Both the position numbers and the translations under genes were made by a program. This document shows positions 28,290-38,556 of a stretch of DNA of 64,000 nt, piece by piece (positions within the stretch are counted from its first letter, which is position 1; each line of letters starts with the position of its first letter). Below the pieces are notes generated by a model. That model had not been told where the DNA came from and searched no databases. It saw nothing but the letters and a program-made list of their open reading frames with translations. The DNA comes from Peribacillus deserti (GTDB lineage: Bacteria; Bacillota; Bacilli; Bacillales; DSM-1321): positions 124,001-188,000 of the forward strand of contig NZ_JAFBFI010000005.1 of the NCBI RefSeq assembly GCF_016909175.1, read 5' to 3'.

Positions 28290-28915
28290 AAATTACGCTC
28301 CCCGTTTTTTTCTTAGTAGTTTCCATATTCGCCCTATCTATACTCCACTAAGGGTAAGCTAATACTTTATCTTCAGCACCGGAAAGAATAGCTTTTCTTA
28401 CCAGTTAACTTAAGCTTTTCTGATTTACGGATCCATTTTTAATATTCGGCAGTGATAAGCAGAAGCCTGAGTCAATGATTAATGCGTACTGCAATCTCCA
28501 CCATCCATAATGGGAAAATCCCATTTTTCTATTTGATTAAAGTACCCTAACTAAAGAAATTAATACAAAGTTTTCCTGGAATGCGACTATAAGCTCTCTC
28601 GTTACATTGCTGCAAAAGCCTATCACAGAAAGCTGCCAGCCAACCTTTGCCGCGTTATCAGAAAAGCGGTCCGTTTGTCTAAATCAATTAGTTCTTTTTA
28701 AATAGGGGGAAACTTGATAAGAAGGGTTTATAGTGGAGAGAATAAATTATGCCAATAATCTAGAGGTTCTTCACCAAATTACACTGCTTCCTCTATAGCT
28801 AGCTGTCTGCTCTTTAGTTAATCAAGATATGTTCGAATAATAATAAACATCTGTGAAAAAAGGGATAAAGAGTTTTGTGTAGAAAGTATATTTATCAAAA
28901 TAGATAAGGATGGCG
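28290..28915. other. intergenic stretch without a convincing gene
   Basis: About 620 bases. A plus-strand open stretch near 28580-28700 has two overlapping frames of equal quality and no start or binding site; I cannot decide if it is decayed coding DNA. Confidence 0.3.
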
Positions 28916-28920
28916 GACTA

Positions 28921-29283
28921 ATGCTTTCACAGGCTCTAATCATAAAAGGAAACAAAATATTAATGGTAACAGAGGGGCGACATCGTTTGGAATTTTCAGG
29001 GTGGCGGAATAGAAATAGGAGAAACTCCGGAACAGGCTTGTATCAGAGAAGTAAAAGAAGAAACAGGTTATGATGTGGATATAAGCAGGCTGCTGCATAA
29101 TGACTCTGCTAAATTTTCTTTCATTGCAGAGGTTACAGGTGGAGAGCTGCACCTTGATAAAAATAACGAAGACAATCAGGATATTATTGAAGCTGCCTGT
29201 ATCCCTATAATAAAAATAAATATAGTATGTTTGACACCTATACAGCTCCATATTTGAACAAACTTCAATTAGTAAAAGAATAA
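28921..29283 (+). pseudogene. Nudix hydrolase pseudogene
   Basis: ATG at 28921 (MLSQALIIKGNKILMV), then a frameshift at about 28999 leads into a full Nudix box, GGIEIGETPEQACIREVKEE followed by TGYD. A second frameshift near 29225 precedes the C-terminal end (APYLNKLQLVKE). Apart from the shifts the protein reads cleanly, so the loss is recent. Confidence 0.85.
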
Positions 29284-29399
29284 TCACAAACTACTTAAAC
29301 AACAGTAAAGAATCTTAAGATGTTAAAAACAGCTCCCTAAATAAGGCAGCCGATTCTTTACATCATCCATTCTGTTAAAATGACTACACACATCGCTTA

Positions 29400-29599
29400 T
29401 TAATCCTTGCTTTTACAGTAAGCAGTGAATGCACCAATAATGCCTATAAATATAGAAATGGGTATGGCAAGTACCGACCCTCCAATAACAGCCCAGCCTA
29501 CACTATCTGCCTCAGATGGGTCTTCTAGTGGTACAAACTCTGCCCAGATTCAAAGGAACAAATTGTAGTTAAAAAGAAAGAACCTGCAATTTTACCCAT
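29400..29599 (-). pseudogene. small membrane protein, one frameshift
   Basis: Good start (ATG 7 nt after AGGAGG) MGKIAGSFFLTTICS, then a frameshift at about 29548, then WAEFVPLEDPSEADSVGWAV and a membrane helix to SKD-stop. Two predicted membrane helices in the joined product. Family unknown. Confidence 0.65.
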
Positions 29600-29701
29600 A
29601 GCTCCTCCTAATTCTATAAGTTAGCTGACTATTTTTTAAAATTCGCTCTGCACCATGTAAAACAGAAACTATTAAACTAACTCCGTTACTAGATTGCATC
29701 T

Positions 29702-30043
29702 CTATTTTGATGATAATCTTTTAAAGCCTAGATATCTCGTTCCTTGAAACTGAAGTTCTCCCTGATCTCCTTCCACCAGCATGCCAAAATCTGAATCTTT
29801 TACCTGTAATTCTATGCGGTCTCCACTTTCCACTTCAAATGTAATAAAATAGTAATTGTAAGCACTGGTATTTCCGCCTCCATGTACTTCCGTTCTTTTT
29901 GCCACTGCCTCAGCCTTTACCATTAATTTGGGTGTGCTATTATTTTTATTCCACCGAGCAATCCCCTTAAGAACGGCCACCAAGATAGTTACTATGACAA
30001 TAATAAATCCAATGCCTATAATAATGGGCACAACCTGAAACAT
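29702..30043 (-). CDS. DUF2500 family membrane-anchored protein
   Basis: 113 residues: N-terminal membrane helix (VVPIIIGIGFIIVIVTILV), then a beta-rich soluble domain (AEAVAKRTEVHGGG; YYFITFEVESGDRIELQV; GELQFQGTRYLGFKR). This is the DUF2500 pattern. ATG at 30043 follows AGGAGATTTC. Function unknown; located at the membrane. Confidence 0.75.
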   Translation of the reverse strand: MFQVVPIIIGIGFIIVIVTILVAVLKGIARWNKNNSTPKLMVKAEAVAKRTEVHGGGNTSAYNYYFITFEVESGDRIELQVKDSDFGMLVEGDQGELQFQGTRYLGFKRLSSK

Positions 30044-30079
30044 GAAATCTCCTGTCTGGCTTTTAATCATCGAACAGCT

Positions 30080-30730
30080 CCCTCTCTTTTCCTTATTTTA
30101 ACACTTTCACCATCTGCCACTTTGCAATATTCAGGATACTTCTCAAAATAGGAAAACAAAAAAGGACTGCAGAAGAAGCCTGGCAATTCGTACAAATTAC
30201 TTTACTAATTTATTGTGTATAGTAAGAGTATATTAGCATTTTAAAATAATTTTAGAAATGGCGCTGCCTACCAGGACCTAAAGCAATTGCAGCTCCCATA
30301 CAACTAGACAAGCGGCCGATTAGAAATACATATCATATTGGTGAGTTTCCCCGTCTCTAACAAATTTTTTTAAGGCCTTTTCTTTTCAAAATGTACAGTC
30401 AATCAATCAGAAAAAGGACGAGCCATTTTCACTGTCAGATTAAACTTAATTAAAAAAATTCAGTTAGTTGGCTGCACTGTTCGTAACTAAATACTATTGT
30501 CCTTCCAACGTCTCAATGTATTGAAAAGCAATTGGCTGCGGCCCTTTAGCGAGCCTCTGGTGAATCAAATCTGCACAAATCCGCCTTACAAAGAGCGTCG
30601 ACCCTGCCATTTACCGTTTAAACAACTAACACTTCGATTATTAAAAACCCCGCTTTTTCTTATCTATTATTTTAAGCAAAAAATAAGGCTGCCGATAGCA
30701 GCAGCCATAAGTTACCTGAACGAACGCAAC
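30080..30730. other. intergenic stretch, no gene
   Basis: About 650 bases with no supported gene. Near its right end is a GGCTGC...GCAGCAGCC hairpin followed by GAACGAACGCAACCATA, related to the dispersed hairpin-plus-palindrome repeats seen at 56.7, 62.3 and 63.7 kb. Confidence 0.4.
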
Positions 30731-30737
30731 CATATGT

Positions 30738-31058
30738 TTAATAAGAATGAGTTGAAATGCCCTTTCCTCCCCTTGGTTTCAAAGTACTGATTCTCTCCAT
30801 CTCTGTAATGATCGGCCTCGCACGCTTGATTAATGTTTGAGTAGCTTCAAGTGATAATGATGCTTGATGAGCATTTTCATTGCTCCATACTTCATAAACA
30901 AATACAGAAGCTGGCTCATCGTCCGAAATATTTACAGCATATATCTCGCATTCATCTAAATTCTCCATTGATTCTGCTGCCTCTAACAGAATATCTACTA
31001 ATGTGTCCCGTTCACCTTCTTTTACTGTGAACTTGCCATACAAACCATATTTGGTCAT
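30738..31058 (-). CDS. putative quinol monooxygenase (ABM domain)
   Basis: 106 residues. ABM-fold protein of the YgiN-like kind: YGLYGKFTVKEGERDTLVDI at the start, EIYAVNISDDEPASVFVYEVW in the middle, ending in helix ATQTLIKRARPII. ATG at 31058 lies 6 nt after GAGGAGAA. Related enzymes oxidise quinols, but activity of this subgroup is unproven. Second ABM protein of the window (the other at 25830); the two are not close relatives. Confidence 0.75.
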   Translation of the reverse strand: MTKYGLYGKFTVKEGERDTLVDILLEAAESMENLDECEIYAVNISDDEPASVFVYEVWSNENAHQASLSLEATQTLIKRARPIITEMERISTLKPRGGKGISTHSY

Positions 31059-31226
31059 ATTTGTTCTCCTCTCTTTCTGTTCAGCTCCTAAATACATATT
31101 CTGTATTAAAACTGACTTTCCTGTTATTTCTATTAGTAAAAAAATAAATTCTTTCTTTTGATAACCTCTCCCTAGTTGAAAAAGAAAAAAGCCGCCATAT
31201 TTGCAGCTCCCCGATAAAACTATAGT

Positions 31227-31596
31227 TTATTTAGATTTCTTGTTAGTTAGAATGATCTGTTCTTTCTTCCCGTTCCATTCAATTTCGATTTCTGGATTAT
31301 ACGAATCGGGGTCAGGTAAATCAGATACCGATTCTGTCCTGGTTGTTTTTTTATTTTCAAGAGATGCATGGCCTGCACCCGTTCCAAAACCCCTTCCTTC
31401 CAGCATCCAGTTTATAAATTCCGGTTCTTTTTCCAATATAATCGATTGTTGTCGTATGGCTATGACCGCTTAAGTTGAATGTAACTTTCCAGTTTTCGCT
31501 GTTCCCCTGATAGTTATATATTTTACTTTTATCTATAAATCCTATGAATAGAGTCACAACAAGACCGATCACAACCAGGCTGAACATCATGATCAA
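31227..31596 (-). pseudogene. membrane-anchored hypothetical protein, one frameshift
   Basis: N-terminal membrane helix (FSLVVIGLVVTLFIGFI) and an external domain (NWKVTFNLSGHSHTTTIDY); the frame breaks at a run of five A near 31437, and the remainder continues as EPEFINWMLEGRGFGTGAGH to the stop at 31227. Joined length about 123 residues. Either a broken gene or a homopolymer error. Confidence 0.65.
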
Positions 31597-31737
31597 GATT
31601 TTTTCATAATCTATTTCCCTCCTTTTGTTAGTTGTATATGGATATTCTGATTTTCCTCTTCATTATATCTAAATTCCACTTTTGCCCATTTAACTCCTGT
31701 AAATCAAAAAAATCTTCTCGGCAGCTAAAAATAAAAA

Positions 31738-31939
31738 AGAATCGCTTATACGATTCTTCAGGCTGTCGACAAAGTCGACAGCTATTTTTTAATAATATTT
31801 AACCCTCAATATATAGTGCTTAACTTTAAGAAAAGCCACCATATATGCAAGAAATAAATTGACAAACCTCATTTTTCGCGACAAAGTTTGTTTGAAATTG
31901 ATTTTGTCTACACTCTGAAGAATCGCTTATACGATTCTT
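31738..31939. repeat. 21-bp direct repeat flanking a 160-bp insert
   Basis: AGAATCGCTTATACGATTCTT occurs at 31738-31758 and 31919-31939 (itself a near-palindromic hairpin). The 160 bp between starts GGCTGTCGACAAA and ends TTTTGTCTACACTC, an imperfect inverted pair. It may be a small non-autonomous insertion or IS end remnant. No transposase. Confidence 0.5.
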
Positions 31940-32177
31940 AGGTAAAGGAGGCTGTCTCTCATGAACTGACAAACCCTCAGTTGAAATTCCTTATGAAGTA
32001 CTAACCTATGGCTATTTTTAGTAACCTATTATTCCTTTTTTTAACACCCAAACAATAACCAATACTCCAAATATAATAACAAATAGAAAAGGGAGCTGAA
32101 ATACATCGATTATATTTGCTGCTGAGCACAAACGAACCTGCCCAGTTAAACAAAAAAAGACTGCCTAAGCAGCCTCC

Positions 32178-32429
32178 TTACTCCTTTGAAATAAAATTAT
32201 TAATTAATTCTTCCCGTGTGTAGACATTCATTAAATTATTAGCGGCTTGTTTGATTTTATCCTATTTACTATTCTGATCTTTTTTCAGTTCAGATTGATT
32301 CGGATTCAGGGAATGTAATAAATCACGCATGTTGCCTTCTCTCGGCTGTGGTGGTGGATATATACGCTCCAGTGCATCAGCAATCCGTGTTAATTGCACG
32401 ATCAGGTCTTGCGACTGTTGGTCGTTCAT
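32178..32429 (-). pseudogene. small protein with in-frame amber codon
   Basis: ATG at 32429, 8 nt after AGGAGG. 55 codons (MNDQQSQDLIVQLTRIADAL at the start), then TAG at 32264-32262, then 27 more protein-like codons (NNLMNVYTREELINNF) to TAA. The upstream part alone could still be translated as a 55-residue helical protein. Family unknown. Confidence 0.55.
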
Positions 32430-32893
32430 TTTCATCACCTCCTAAAGCTATTATAGCCTTGTATCCTATTTGAATTTGTATTTATATAAAATTATTTTAT
32501 TTAAGAGCACGCATGAAGATATTTACCTTATATGTAAAACGATCGGAAAGAAATAAATGAAAGGTTGTTTATTGGCGGATTAAATTCCTTCCCCCATTTT
32601 GTATTTTTAGTAGTCCTTTCCCTCTTTTTGATAAGTAAATGCTGCAAACAAAGTGATTTGTTCGTTGTCGCCCAATTTTTAATAAAGTAGTTCCCCGTCT
32701 TCCAGACAAAGGACTTTCTAGAGAGATCCTTTATTTTATACCGACAACAATACATTATTTATTCAAAGCCAATACTTAGCAAACCTTCCCAGATAATATA
32801 AACGTCCACACTAAAAAACAGACACATATAAAAACAAAAAGGCTCCCAATTTTGGTATGTCTTTTTGTTGTCCGGCATTAAAAATTACAAGCT

Positions 32894-34132
32894 TTACTCT
32901 TCTGTTCTTTTAAAAATCAACGCGGTATTATGCCCGCCGAATCCTAGTGCATTACTTAAGGCTGCGTTTACTCTTGCTTTTTTAGCTGCATTAGGGACAT
33001 AATTCAAATCACATTCTGGGTCAGGAGTTGTTAAATTGATAGTCGGGGGAATCACTCCTGTTTTTAACGTCATTAATGTGAAAATGGCCTCCACTGCACC
33101 GGCTGCTCCCATCATGTGGCCAGTCATTGACTTAGTAGAGCTTATCGGAATGCTGAAAGCTCGTTCCTGTAAGAATGTTTTAATGGCCTGTGTTTCAAAT
33201 TTGTCGTTATATTTGGTGCTTGTTCCGTGAGCATTTATATAGTCAATATCCTCCTTTAAAAGCCCAGACTGACTAAGAGCGCCTTCCATTGCTCTTATCG
33301 CCCCTTCACCTCCAGGTGCAGGACTCGTTATATGGTAAGCATCCGAAACCGAAGAATACCCAACTATTTCACCATATATATCCGCGTCACGACGAACGGC
33401 AGATTCTAAGGCTTCTAGTACGAGTGCACCTGCCCCCTCACCCATAACTAATCCATCCCTGTGTTTGTCAAAGGGACGGCATGCTGTTTTAGGATCTGGA
33501 TTAGTGGAGATAGCACCCATGGCACAAAAAGCTCCGATACCAAGTGGTGTTAAAGAAGCTTCTGATCCGCCGGCGAGCATTGCATCCGCTTCTCCTCTTT
33601 GGATAATTCTAAATGCATCTCCAATTGCATTCGAACCAGATGCACAAGATATAACGGAAACCGTATTTACACCTTTGGCTCCTAATGCAATTGAAACCTG
33701 ACTAGCTGCCATATTTGAAATCACCATAGTCGTCGAAAAAGGATATAAATTTGTATACCCCCCTTCTAGCAGATTTTTGTGCATCTCTTCAAAGCTTTCG
33801 ATTCCTCCAATGGCTGTACCAAAAGATACACCAATTCGTTCTCTAGTAATGGTTTCACCTGGTACAATACCAGAATCCTTTATAGCCATAAGGGAAGAGG
33901 CTACTGCGTATTGAGCAAAACGGTCCATTCGGTGCCGCTTGTTTATTTGCATATAGTCAGATAAATCAAAGTTATGTACTTGTGCGGCAGTTTTTGCTGA
34001 AAATTTCGTACAGTCGAATCTAGTTAATTTACCTATTCCAGAATGACCTTTAACGACAGAATCCCATGTTTCTTCTACGCTATTGCCTAATGGAGTGACC
34101 GCTCCCATTCCTGTAATGACTACTCTTCTCAT
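32894..34132 (-). CDS. fabF: beta-ketoacyl-ACP synthase II (FabF family)
   Basis: 412 residues. Condensing enzyme of fatty-acid elongation with Cys in VISCASGSNAIGDA, His in NAHGTSTKYND, His in KSMTGHMMGAAGA. The usual TACSTG around the cysteine reads SCASG here. There is no fabH or acp beside it, whereas the main bacillus fabHF operon has fabH, so this may be a second, stand-alone copy, perhaps for branched or secondary lipids. Start ATG after GGAGCAATATT. Confidence 0.88.
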   Translation of the reverse strand: MRRVVITGMGAVTPLGNSVEETWDSVVKGHSGIGKLTRFDCTKFSAKTAAQVHNFDLSDYMQINKRHRMDRFAQYAVASSLMAIKDSGIVPGETITRERIGVSFGTAIGGIESFEEMHKNLLEGGYTNLYPFSTTMVISNMAASQVSIALGAKGVNTVSVISCASGSNAIGDAFRIIQRGEADAMLAGGSEASLTPLGIGAFCAMGAISTNPDPKTACRPFDKHRDGLVMGEGAGALVLEALESAVRRDADIYGEIVGYSSVSDAYHITSPAPGGEGAIRAMEGALSQSGLLKEDIDYINAHGTSTKYNDKFETQAIKTFLQERAFSIPISSTKSMTGHMMGAAGAVEAIFTLMTLKTGVIPPTINLTTPDPECDLNYVPNAAKKARVNAALSNALGFGGHNTALIFKRTEE

Positions 34133-34323
34133 AATATTGCTCCTAACATATGGACATTATATGTTAGCTAAAATTCGACACCGTTCTCTTAATTTCCTTT
34201 ATTTGTAAATTTAAAACAAAAAAATGCCTTAGCAGTAGATAATAAAATAAGTAATGTTTTTTGTAGTGGCGTTATGGCATGTTCATTTCCCATTAGTTGG
34301 AACAAAAAACGACTTGCCACTTT

Positions 34324-34777
34324 TTATCCTTCTAAGCTAACTGTAAAGTTTAGGTTTGATTTTTGGTTTTGATCAATGATTTCTACGGTTATTTCGTTTA
34401 CAATAGTCGAAAACTCAAAGTGAAATTTCTCGGCTCCTATTAATGCATTATGAAAGTCTTGCTTATTTTTCAATCTCCCGACCGTCATGTGTGGAATATA
34501 AGTAACCTCTCTAAAAAGGATACTCTTTAGGATTCCTCTATATAATTGATCATGCATTTCGATGATTTCGTCATTTCCCTTTTTTACATTTAAAAATAAA
34601 TAGCCGTTTTCGGAGCCTGTCACATCACGCATAACAAGCTCAAAAGGTTTAAGATCATGTATGGATTCTCTTATATGCTCTCTTAAATAATCACTACTTA
34701 AAGGGCTGCTAGAGGGAAATATATTATAATATGTGGTTCAATAAAACGATTGAGTGGGTCATACTTTTCTAAACTCA
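34324..34777 (-). pseudogene. 2'-5' RNA ligase/YjcG-like phosphoesterase pseudogene
   Basis: Joined frames read MSLEKYDPLNRFIEPHIII, a 2-nt shift near 34728, then FPSSSPLSSDYLREHIRE and on to the H-x-T motif YIPHMTVGRL, typical of the 2H phosphoesterase superfamily. The N-terminal strand that should precede KYDPLNRFIEPHI is absent, so the gene is also truncated. Confidence 0.7.
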
Positions 34778-34858
34778 TAAATCTTTTGTATATTAATGAA
34801 TTGAGAAAAAATGCAAAATTGATCTATTTAAAATAAGGTTCACCTTCTATTGAATATG

Positions 34859-35619
34859 TTTACCGCTCGTGGTTTAGTTCGAAGTGTTCTTCATGGAGTT
34901 TAACTATTTTTAGATCGATATTGAATTGTCTTATTTTCTCAGCTAATGATTCTACACCGAATATCTCCGTAAAAGTGTGGCTTCCGACAACTAAGTTAAT
35001 CCCTGCAAATTGAGCATACTGTATGGTGTATAAGGTAGCCTCACCGGTTACATATGTGTCACAACCGCCTTCAACTGCTAGTTTAATAAGTCTGATGAAT
35101 GCCCGGCTCCTGTTAGTACTCCAATTCTTTTAAATTCCTTTTCATTGTGTCTCCATGCTCTTGCAGATTCCTCCAGTATATTTCTCATTCTCTGAACGAA
35201 GGTTTCAAAACTAATTGGGTGATTAAACTCACCAATTCCTGGTATTTCACCGTTCTGATATACAGAGTATTGCCTGATACTATCGATACCGATCAACTTC
35301 ATGAGTGAGCTGCTGGTTCCGAATTCAATGAAATCTAAAGGACCATGTATAAAAAAATGACTAATATTTCTTTTAATTTTTTTATACATTGCTCTCTCAA
35401 CCCATAAATAAAATCCCAGGCATCATGATGTGTAATCATCAAATCCACTTTATTTTCCGCAGCCTTTTCGATCGTGTCGATAGAGAGATTCGTACAGTAA
35501 CCAATTTTTGATATGCAGATATTCGATTCATTTGTAAATCCATAATCATCTTGAAATTCTTCCAATAATTCTCTATTAAAGAGCTTCGTTATTATTACTT
35601 TAAATTCATTCAGGTTCAT
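34859..35619 (-). pseudogene. NIF3-like dinuclear-metal protein pseudogene
   Basis: Three overlapping frames make one NIF3-family protein: MNLNEFKVIITKLFNRELLE...DLMITHHDAWDF, shift near 35385, ISHFFIHGPLDFIEFGTSSS...RIGVLTGAGHSSDL, shift near 35085, then AVEGGCDTYVTGEATLYTIQ to LNHER-stop. The metal-binding ITHH and TGE motifs are still present. About 250 residues if joined. Two frameshifts. Confidence 0.85.
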
Positions 35620-35682
35620 AGAATACCTCCATAGTTTTAATAAATTTTATCACACTATTACCATTATTTCTCAATAAAAAAA

Positions 35683-35716
35683 GAACCGTTTTAAACGATT
35701 CTTCTTTATCTTTCTA
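35683..35716. terminator. hairpin terminator, bidirectional
   Basis: AAAAAAAGAACCGTTTTAAACGATTCTTCTTT; sibling of similar AAGAATCG hairpins at 31.7, 31.9 and 53.5 kb. Confidence 0.6.
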
Positions 35717-35871
35717 GTGATTGAGATTTTAGTGGCTGGCTTACATATGAATGACCTAAAGATTTCCTTGGTCGCTTTGATATGCAGCATAGGTATCTCA
35801 TATATAGGCATTCAGCTGAATCATTCATACTGCCACTTACCCTGAAAGCAGAAAAATGAGCACAACAATGC

Positions 35872-36822
35872 TTATTTAAACCATCCCTTTTTGTTAAACC
35901 AGATAAACATTCCCATCCCTATTACAATCATTAGACATAGGGCTTGAAAATACCCATATTTCCATGTCAATTCAGGCATATGTTCGAAATTCATTCCATA
36001 TATACCGGCTATAAAGGTTAATGGCATGAAGATAGTAGTTATAACAGTGAGAACCTTCATTACATGATTTGTTTGTGTTGAATTTAATGCTATATAACTC
36101 TCTCTAATATCTGTTGTCAATTCACGACTTGCCTCAATCATCTCTCTTAGTCTTACAAGATGGTCGTAAATATCAGTAAAATACTCCTTTTCAATTTGAA
36201 TTGAGGCTAGTCTATTGGAGTTCAAGATTCGGTACCCAAGATCTCTCATTGGAGAAATGACCTGTCTTAATAAAAGAATATTATGTCTTGCTTCAAAAAG
36301 ATCGACTAGAAGCATCTGCATTGTTTTATTGTGGGGATTATCATCAATCTCATTTAGTGTTTCCTCTATTCTTTGTACCAAAGGAAAATAATTATCTACA
36401 ATTTTGTCGAGGACTTGATACAAAACATGAGAAGGGCCCCACTTTTCAACCTTTGAACTTTGTACAAGCCGCTGCCAAACTTTGTTAATCTCTTCGGATT
36501 TATCGTTGTGGTATGTAACAATATAATTTTCCGCAAGAAATATGTCGACTTCCTCTCTAACCAGGTTACTAGTATTTAAAGCCTGTGCTACAAAGAAAAC
36601 GTAATCCTCGTAATAATCTAATTTAGGCCGCTGTAAAGTATGAATACAGTCCTCAATTGCCAAAGGATGAAACATTAGCGGGTCTCTTAATTTGTCAATT
36701 TCCTCAGTATTGGGTTGATCAAAATCTACCCAGTACCATAGGAAATCATTATCATTAAGTTCTGATAGAGGTACATGTTCTTTCAATTTATAATCCTTAG
36801 TGATTGCTGCTGTTCTAATCAT
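35872..36822 (-). CDS. corA: CorA-family magnesium/divalent-metal transporter
   Basis: 316 residues. Large cytoplasmic N-terminal domain (1-250) and two C-terminal membrane helices with the pore signature YGMNFEHMPE between them. Pentameric channel for Mg2+ (and Co2+/Ni2+). ATG follows GGGAGAAAAA. Intact; single gene. Confidence 0.92.
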   Translation of the reverse strand: MIRTAAITKDYKLKEHVPLSELNDNDFLWYWVDFDQPNTEEIDKLRDPLMFHPLAIEDCIHTLQRPKLDYYEDYVFFVAQALNTSNLVREEVDIFLAENYIVTYHNDKSEEINKVWQRLVQSSKVEKWGPSHVLYQVLDKIVDNYFPLVQRIEETLNEIDDNPHNKTMQMLLVDLFEARHNILLLRQVISPMRDLGYRILNSNRLASIQIEKEYFTDIYDHLVRLREMIEASRELTTDIRESYIALNSTQTNHVMKVLTVITTIFMPLTFIAGIYGMNFEHMPELTWKYGYFQALCLMIVIGMGMFIWFNKKGWFK

Positions 36823-37075
36823 TTTTTCTCCCTATTTATAAAGTGAAATGAAGTATGTTCAATTAGTTAGACTCTATTACATCGATATTTCCTTTTCTGA
36901 CTGAAGTGACCCAATAGCTAATCTTTAATACCCATAACGTCCTATTGATAACCCAGCTTGGCTTTATTTTTTATGTTATGACACTATAACTTCCATAACT
37001 AGATAAAATCCCCTAAAGAGGAATTATTATTACCTCGATAAATTCTCTACCTTTTTAGTCTAAAAAACAGTGAAA

Positions 37076-37113
37076 AGAGAGGAAGGCGATCCCCCCCTCT
37101 CTTTTCACTGTTT
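37076..37113. terminator. strong bidirectional terminator of the amino-acid ABC operon
   Basis: Perfect 15-bp stem ACAGTGAAAAGAGAG / CTCTCTTTTCACTGT 14 nt beyond the ATPase gene stop. Confidence 0.85.
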
Positions 37114-37126
37114 GTATCTTTTCTGA

Positions 37127-37855
37127 TTACAGAATTTTACTTAGAAATGCTTTTGTCCGTTCATGCTGCGGGTTCCCAAACAATTCTTCCGGCTTATTTT
37201 CTTCGACGATATATCCTCCGTCCATAAAAATCACCCGATCCCCAACCTCACGGGCAAAGCCCATTTCGTGCGTTACTACAACCATCGTCATACCTTCTTT
37301 GGCCAACTGTTTCATTACATCTAATACGTCCCCTACCATCTCAGGATCTAGTGCGGAAGTCGGCTCATCGAACAGCATAATTTTCGGGTCCATCGCCAAT
37401 GCTCTTGCAATGGCAACACGCTGTTTTTGTCCGCCCGAAAGTTCACCTGGATAGCTATGTGCCTTTTCTTTTAACCCGACCTTAGCCAAAAGCTCCATTG
37501 CCCTGCTCTCTGCATTAGATTTATCAATTGAACGGATCTTAATGGGACCAAGGGTTATATTTTGCAGGACCGTTTTATGGGGAAAGAGATTAAATTGCTG
37601 AAAAACCATTCCCACTTCTTGTCTTACTTTATTAATATTGATTTTAGAATCTGTTATATCATGTCCATTAACTATAACATGTCCGCCTGAAATATCCTCT
37701 AGCCTATTAAGGCAGCGGAGGAATGTACTTTTACCAGAACCAGATGGCCCGATAACACATAGAACTTCTTTTTCCTGAATTTCTACATTAATGTCTTTTA
37801 GGACTTCTATATGACCAAACGACTTTTGTAAATTTTTAACTTGGATAATACTCAT
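37127..37855 (-). CDS. glnQ: polar amino acid ABC transporter, ATPase (GlnQ/ArtM-like)
   Basis: 242 residues, the standard length. Walker [11 protein letters not shown]-loop FQQFNLFPH, signature LSGGQKQR, Walker [15 protein letters not shown]-loop VVTHEMG. Powers import by the permease encoded just upstream; the two genes overlap by 4 nt. Closest in my memory to GlnQ; arginine or cystine importers look similar. Confidence 0.85.
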   Translation of the reverse strand: MSIIQVKNLQKSFGHIEVLKDINVEIQEKEVLCVIGPSGSGKSTFLRCLNRLEDISGGHVIVNGHDITDSKININKVRQEVGMVFQQFNLFPHKTVLQNITLGPIKIRSIDKSNAESRAMELLAKVGLKEKAHSYPGELSGGQKQRVAIARALAMDPKIMLFDEPTSALDPEMVGDVLDVMKQLAKEGMTMVVVTHEMGFAREVGDRVIFMDGGYIVEENKPEELFGNPQHERTKAFLSKIL

Positions 37856-38496
37856 CGCAGTTCAAATCTCCTTTCAAGGAAATTAGCCAGTAAAGATAAA
37901 CAATAAATAATTACAAAATAAATAACACCAACAGTCAGCCATATCTTAAAAGCTTCAAATGTAGCAGAGGCTTGAATTTCCCCTTGCTGTGTCAAGTCTG
38001 CAATTCCAATAATTGAAAGCAGAGATGTATCCTTCAAACTGATAATGGACTGATTAGTAATTGTAGGGAGCATTCTTCTAAATGCTTGAGGCAGGATGAT
38101 GAACCTCATTGTTTGGACAGATGTAAGACCAATGGATCTAGCTGCCTCTGTCTGGCCTTTATCAATAGATTGAATACCTGCCCTTATTATTTCTGAGAAA
38201 TATGCTCCAGCATTAATCGCAACTGTAATGATCCCAGCAGTAGTGCTGTCAAACGAAATCCAGGGGAGGGAATTTAACCCAAAGTAAATGAAAAACAGCT
38301 GGACAAGGAATGGAGTTCCCCTGATCGCATCAACAAAAATTCTGCTAATCCAATTTAGCACTTTAATCGGTGCCAAGCGAAGCAAAGCCATAATCATACC
38401 GATCATAAAACCTAAAATAATAGCTATTAAAAAAATATAGATGGTTACCTGCAGCCCTTCTAATAAGTAAGGCAGTGCTGCCAAAATTGTTTCCAT
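37852..38496 (-). CDS. polar amino acid ABC transporter, permease
   Basis: 214 residues, five or so membrane helices, HisM/GlnP family. The conserved EAA loop reads [21 protein letters not shown]. Works as a homodimer with the ATPase downstream. ATG follows AAAGGGGAACATTAA. Middle gene of a binding protein-permease-ATPase operon. Confidence 0.88.
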   Translation of the reverse strand: METILAALPYLLEGLQVTIYIFLIAIILGFMIGMIMALLRLAPIKVLNWISRIFVDAIRGTPFLVQLFFIYFGLNSLPWISFDSTTAGIITVAINAGAYFSEIIRAGIQSIDKGQTEAARSIGLTSVQTMRFIILPQAFRRMLPTITNQSIISLKDTSLLSIIGIADLTQQGEIQASATFEAFKIWLTVGVIYFVIIYCLSLLANFLERRFELR

Positions 38497-38518
38497 TTAA
38501 TGTTCCCCTTTCATAAAG

Positions 38519-38546
38519 AATGCGCGCAGGATGCGCGCATTCTCAT
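38519..38546 (-). terminator. attenuating hairpin inside the ABC operon
   Basis: GAATGCGCGC / GCGCGCATTC perfect stem without a long T-run, between the binding-protein and permease genes. Such hairpins keep binding-protein mRNA in excess. Confidence 0.65.
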
Positions 38547-38556
38547 TAAAATTACA

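Noticed and set aside
32528-32755. 75-codon minus-strand frame before fabF
   Set aside because: No binding site and no protein-like pattern; the region also lacks the frameshift-joined signals seen in the true pseudogenes.
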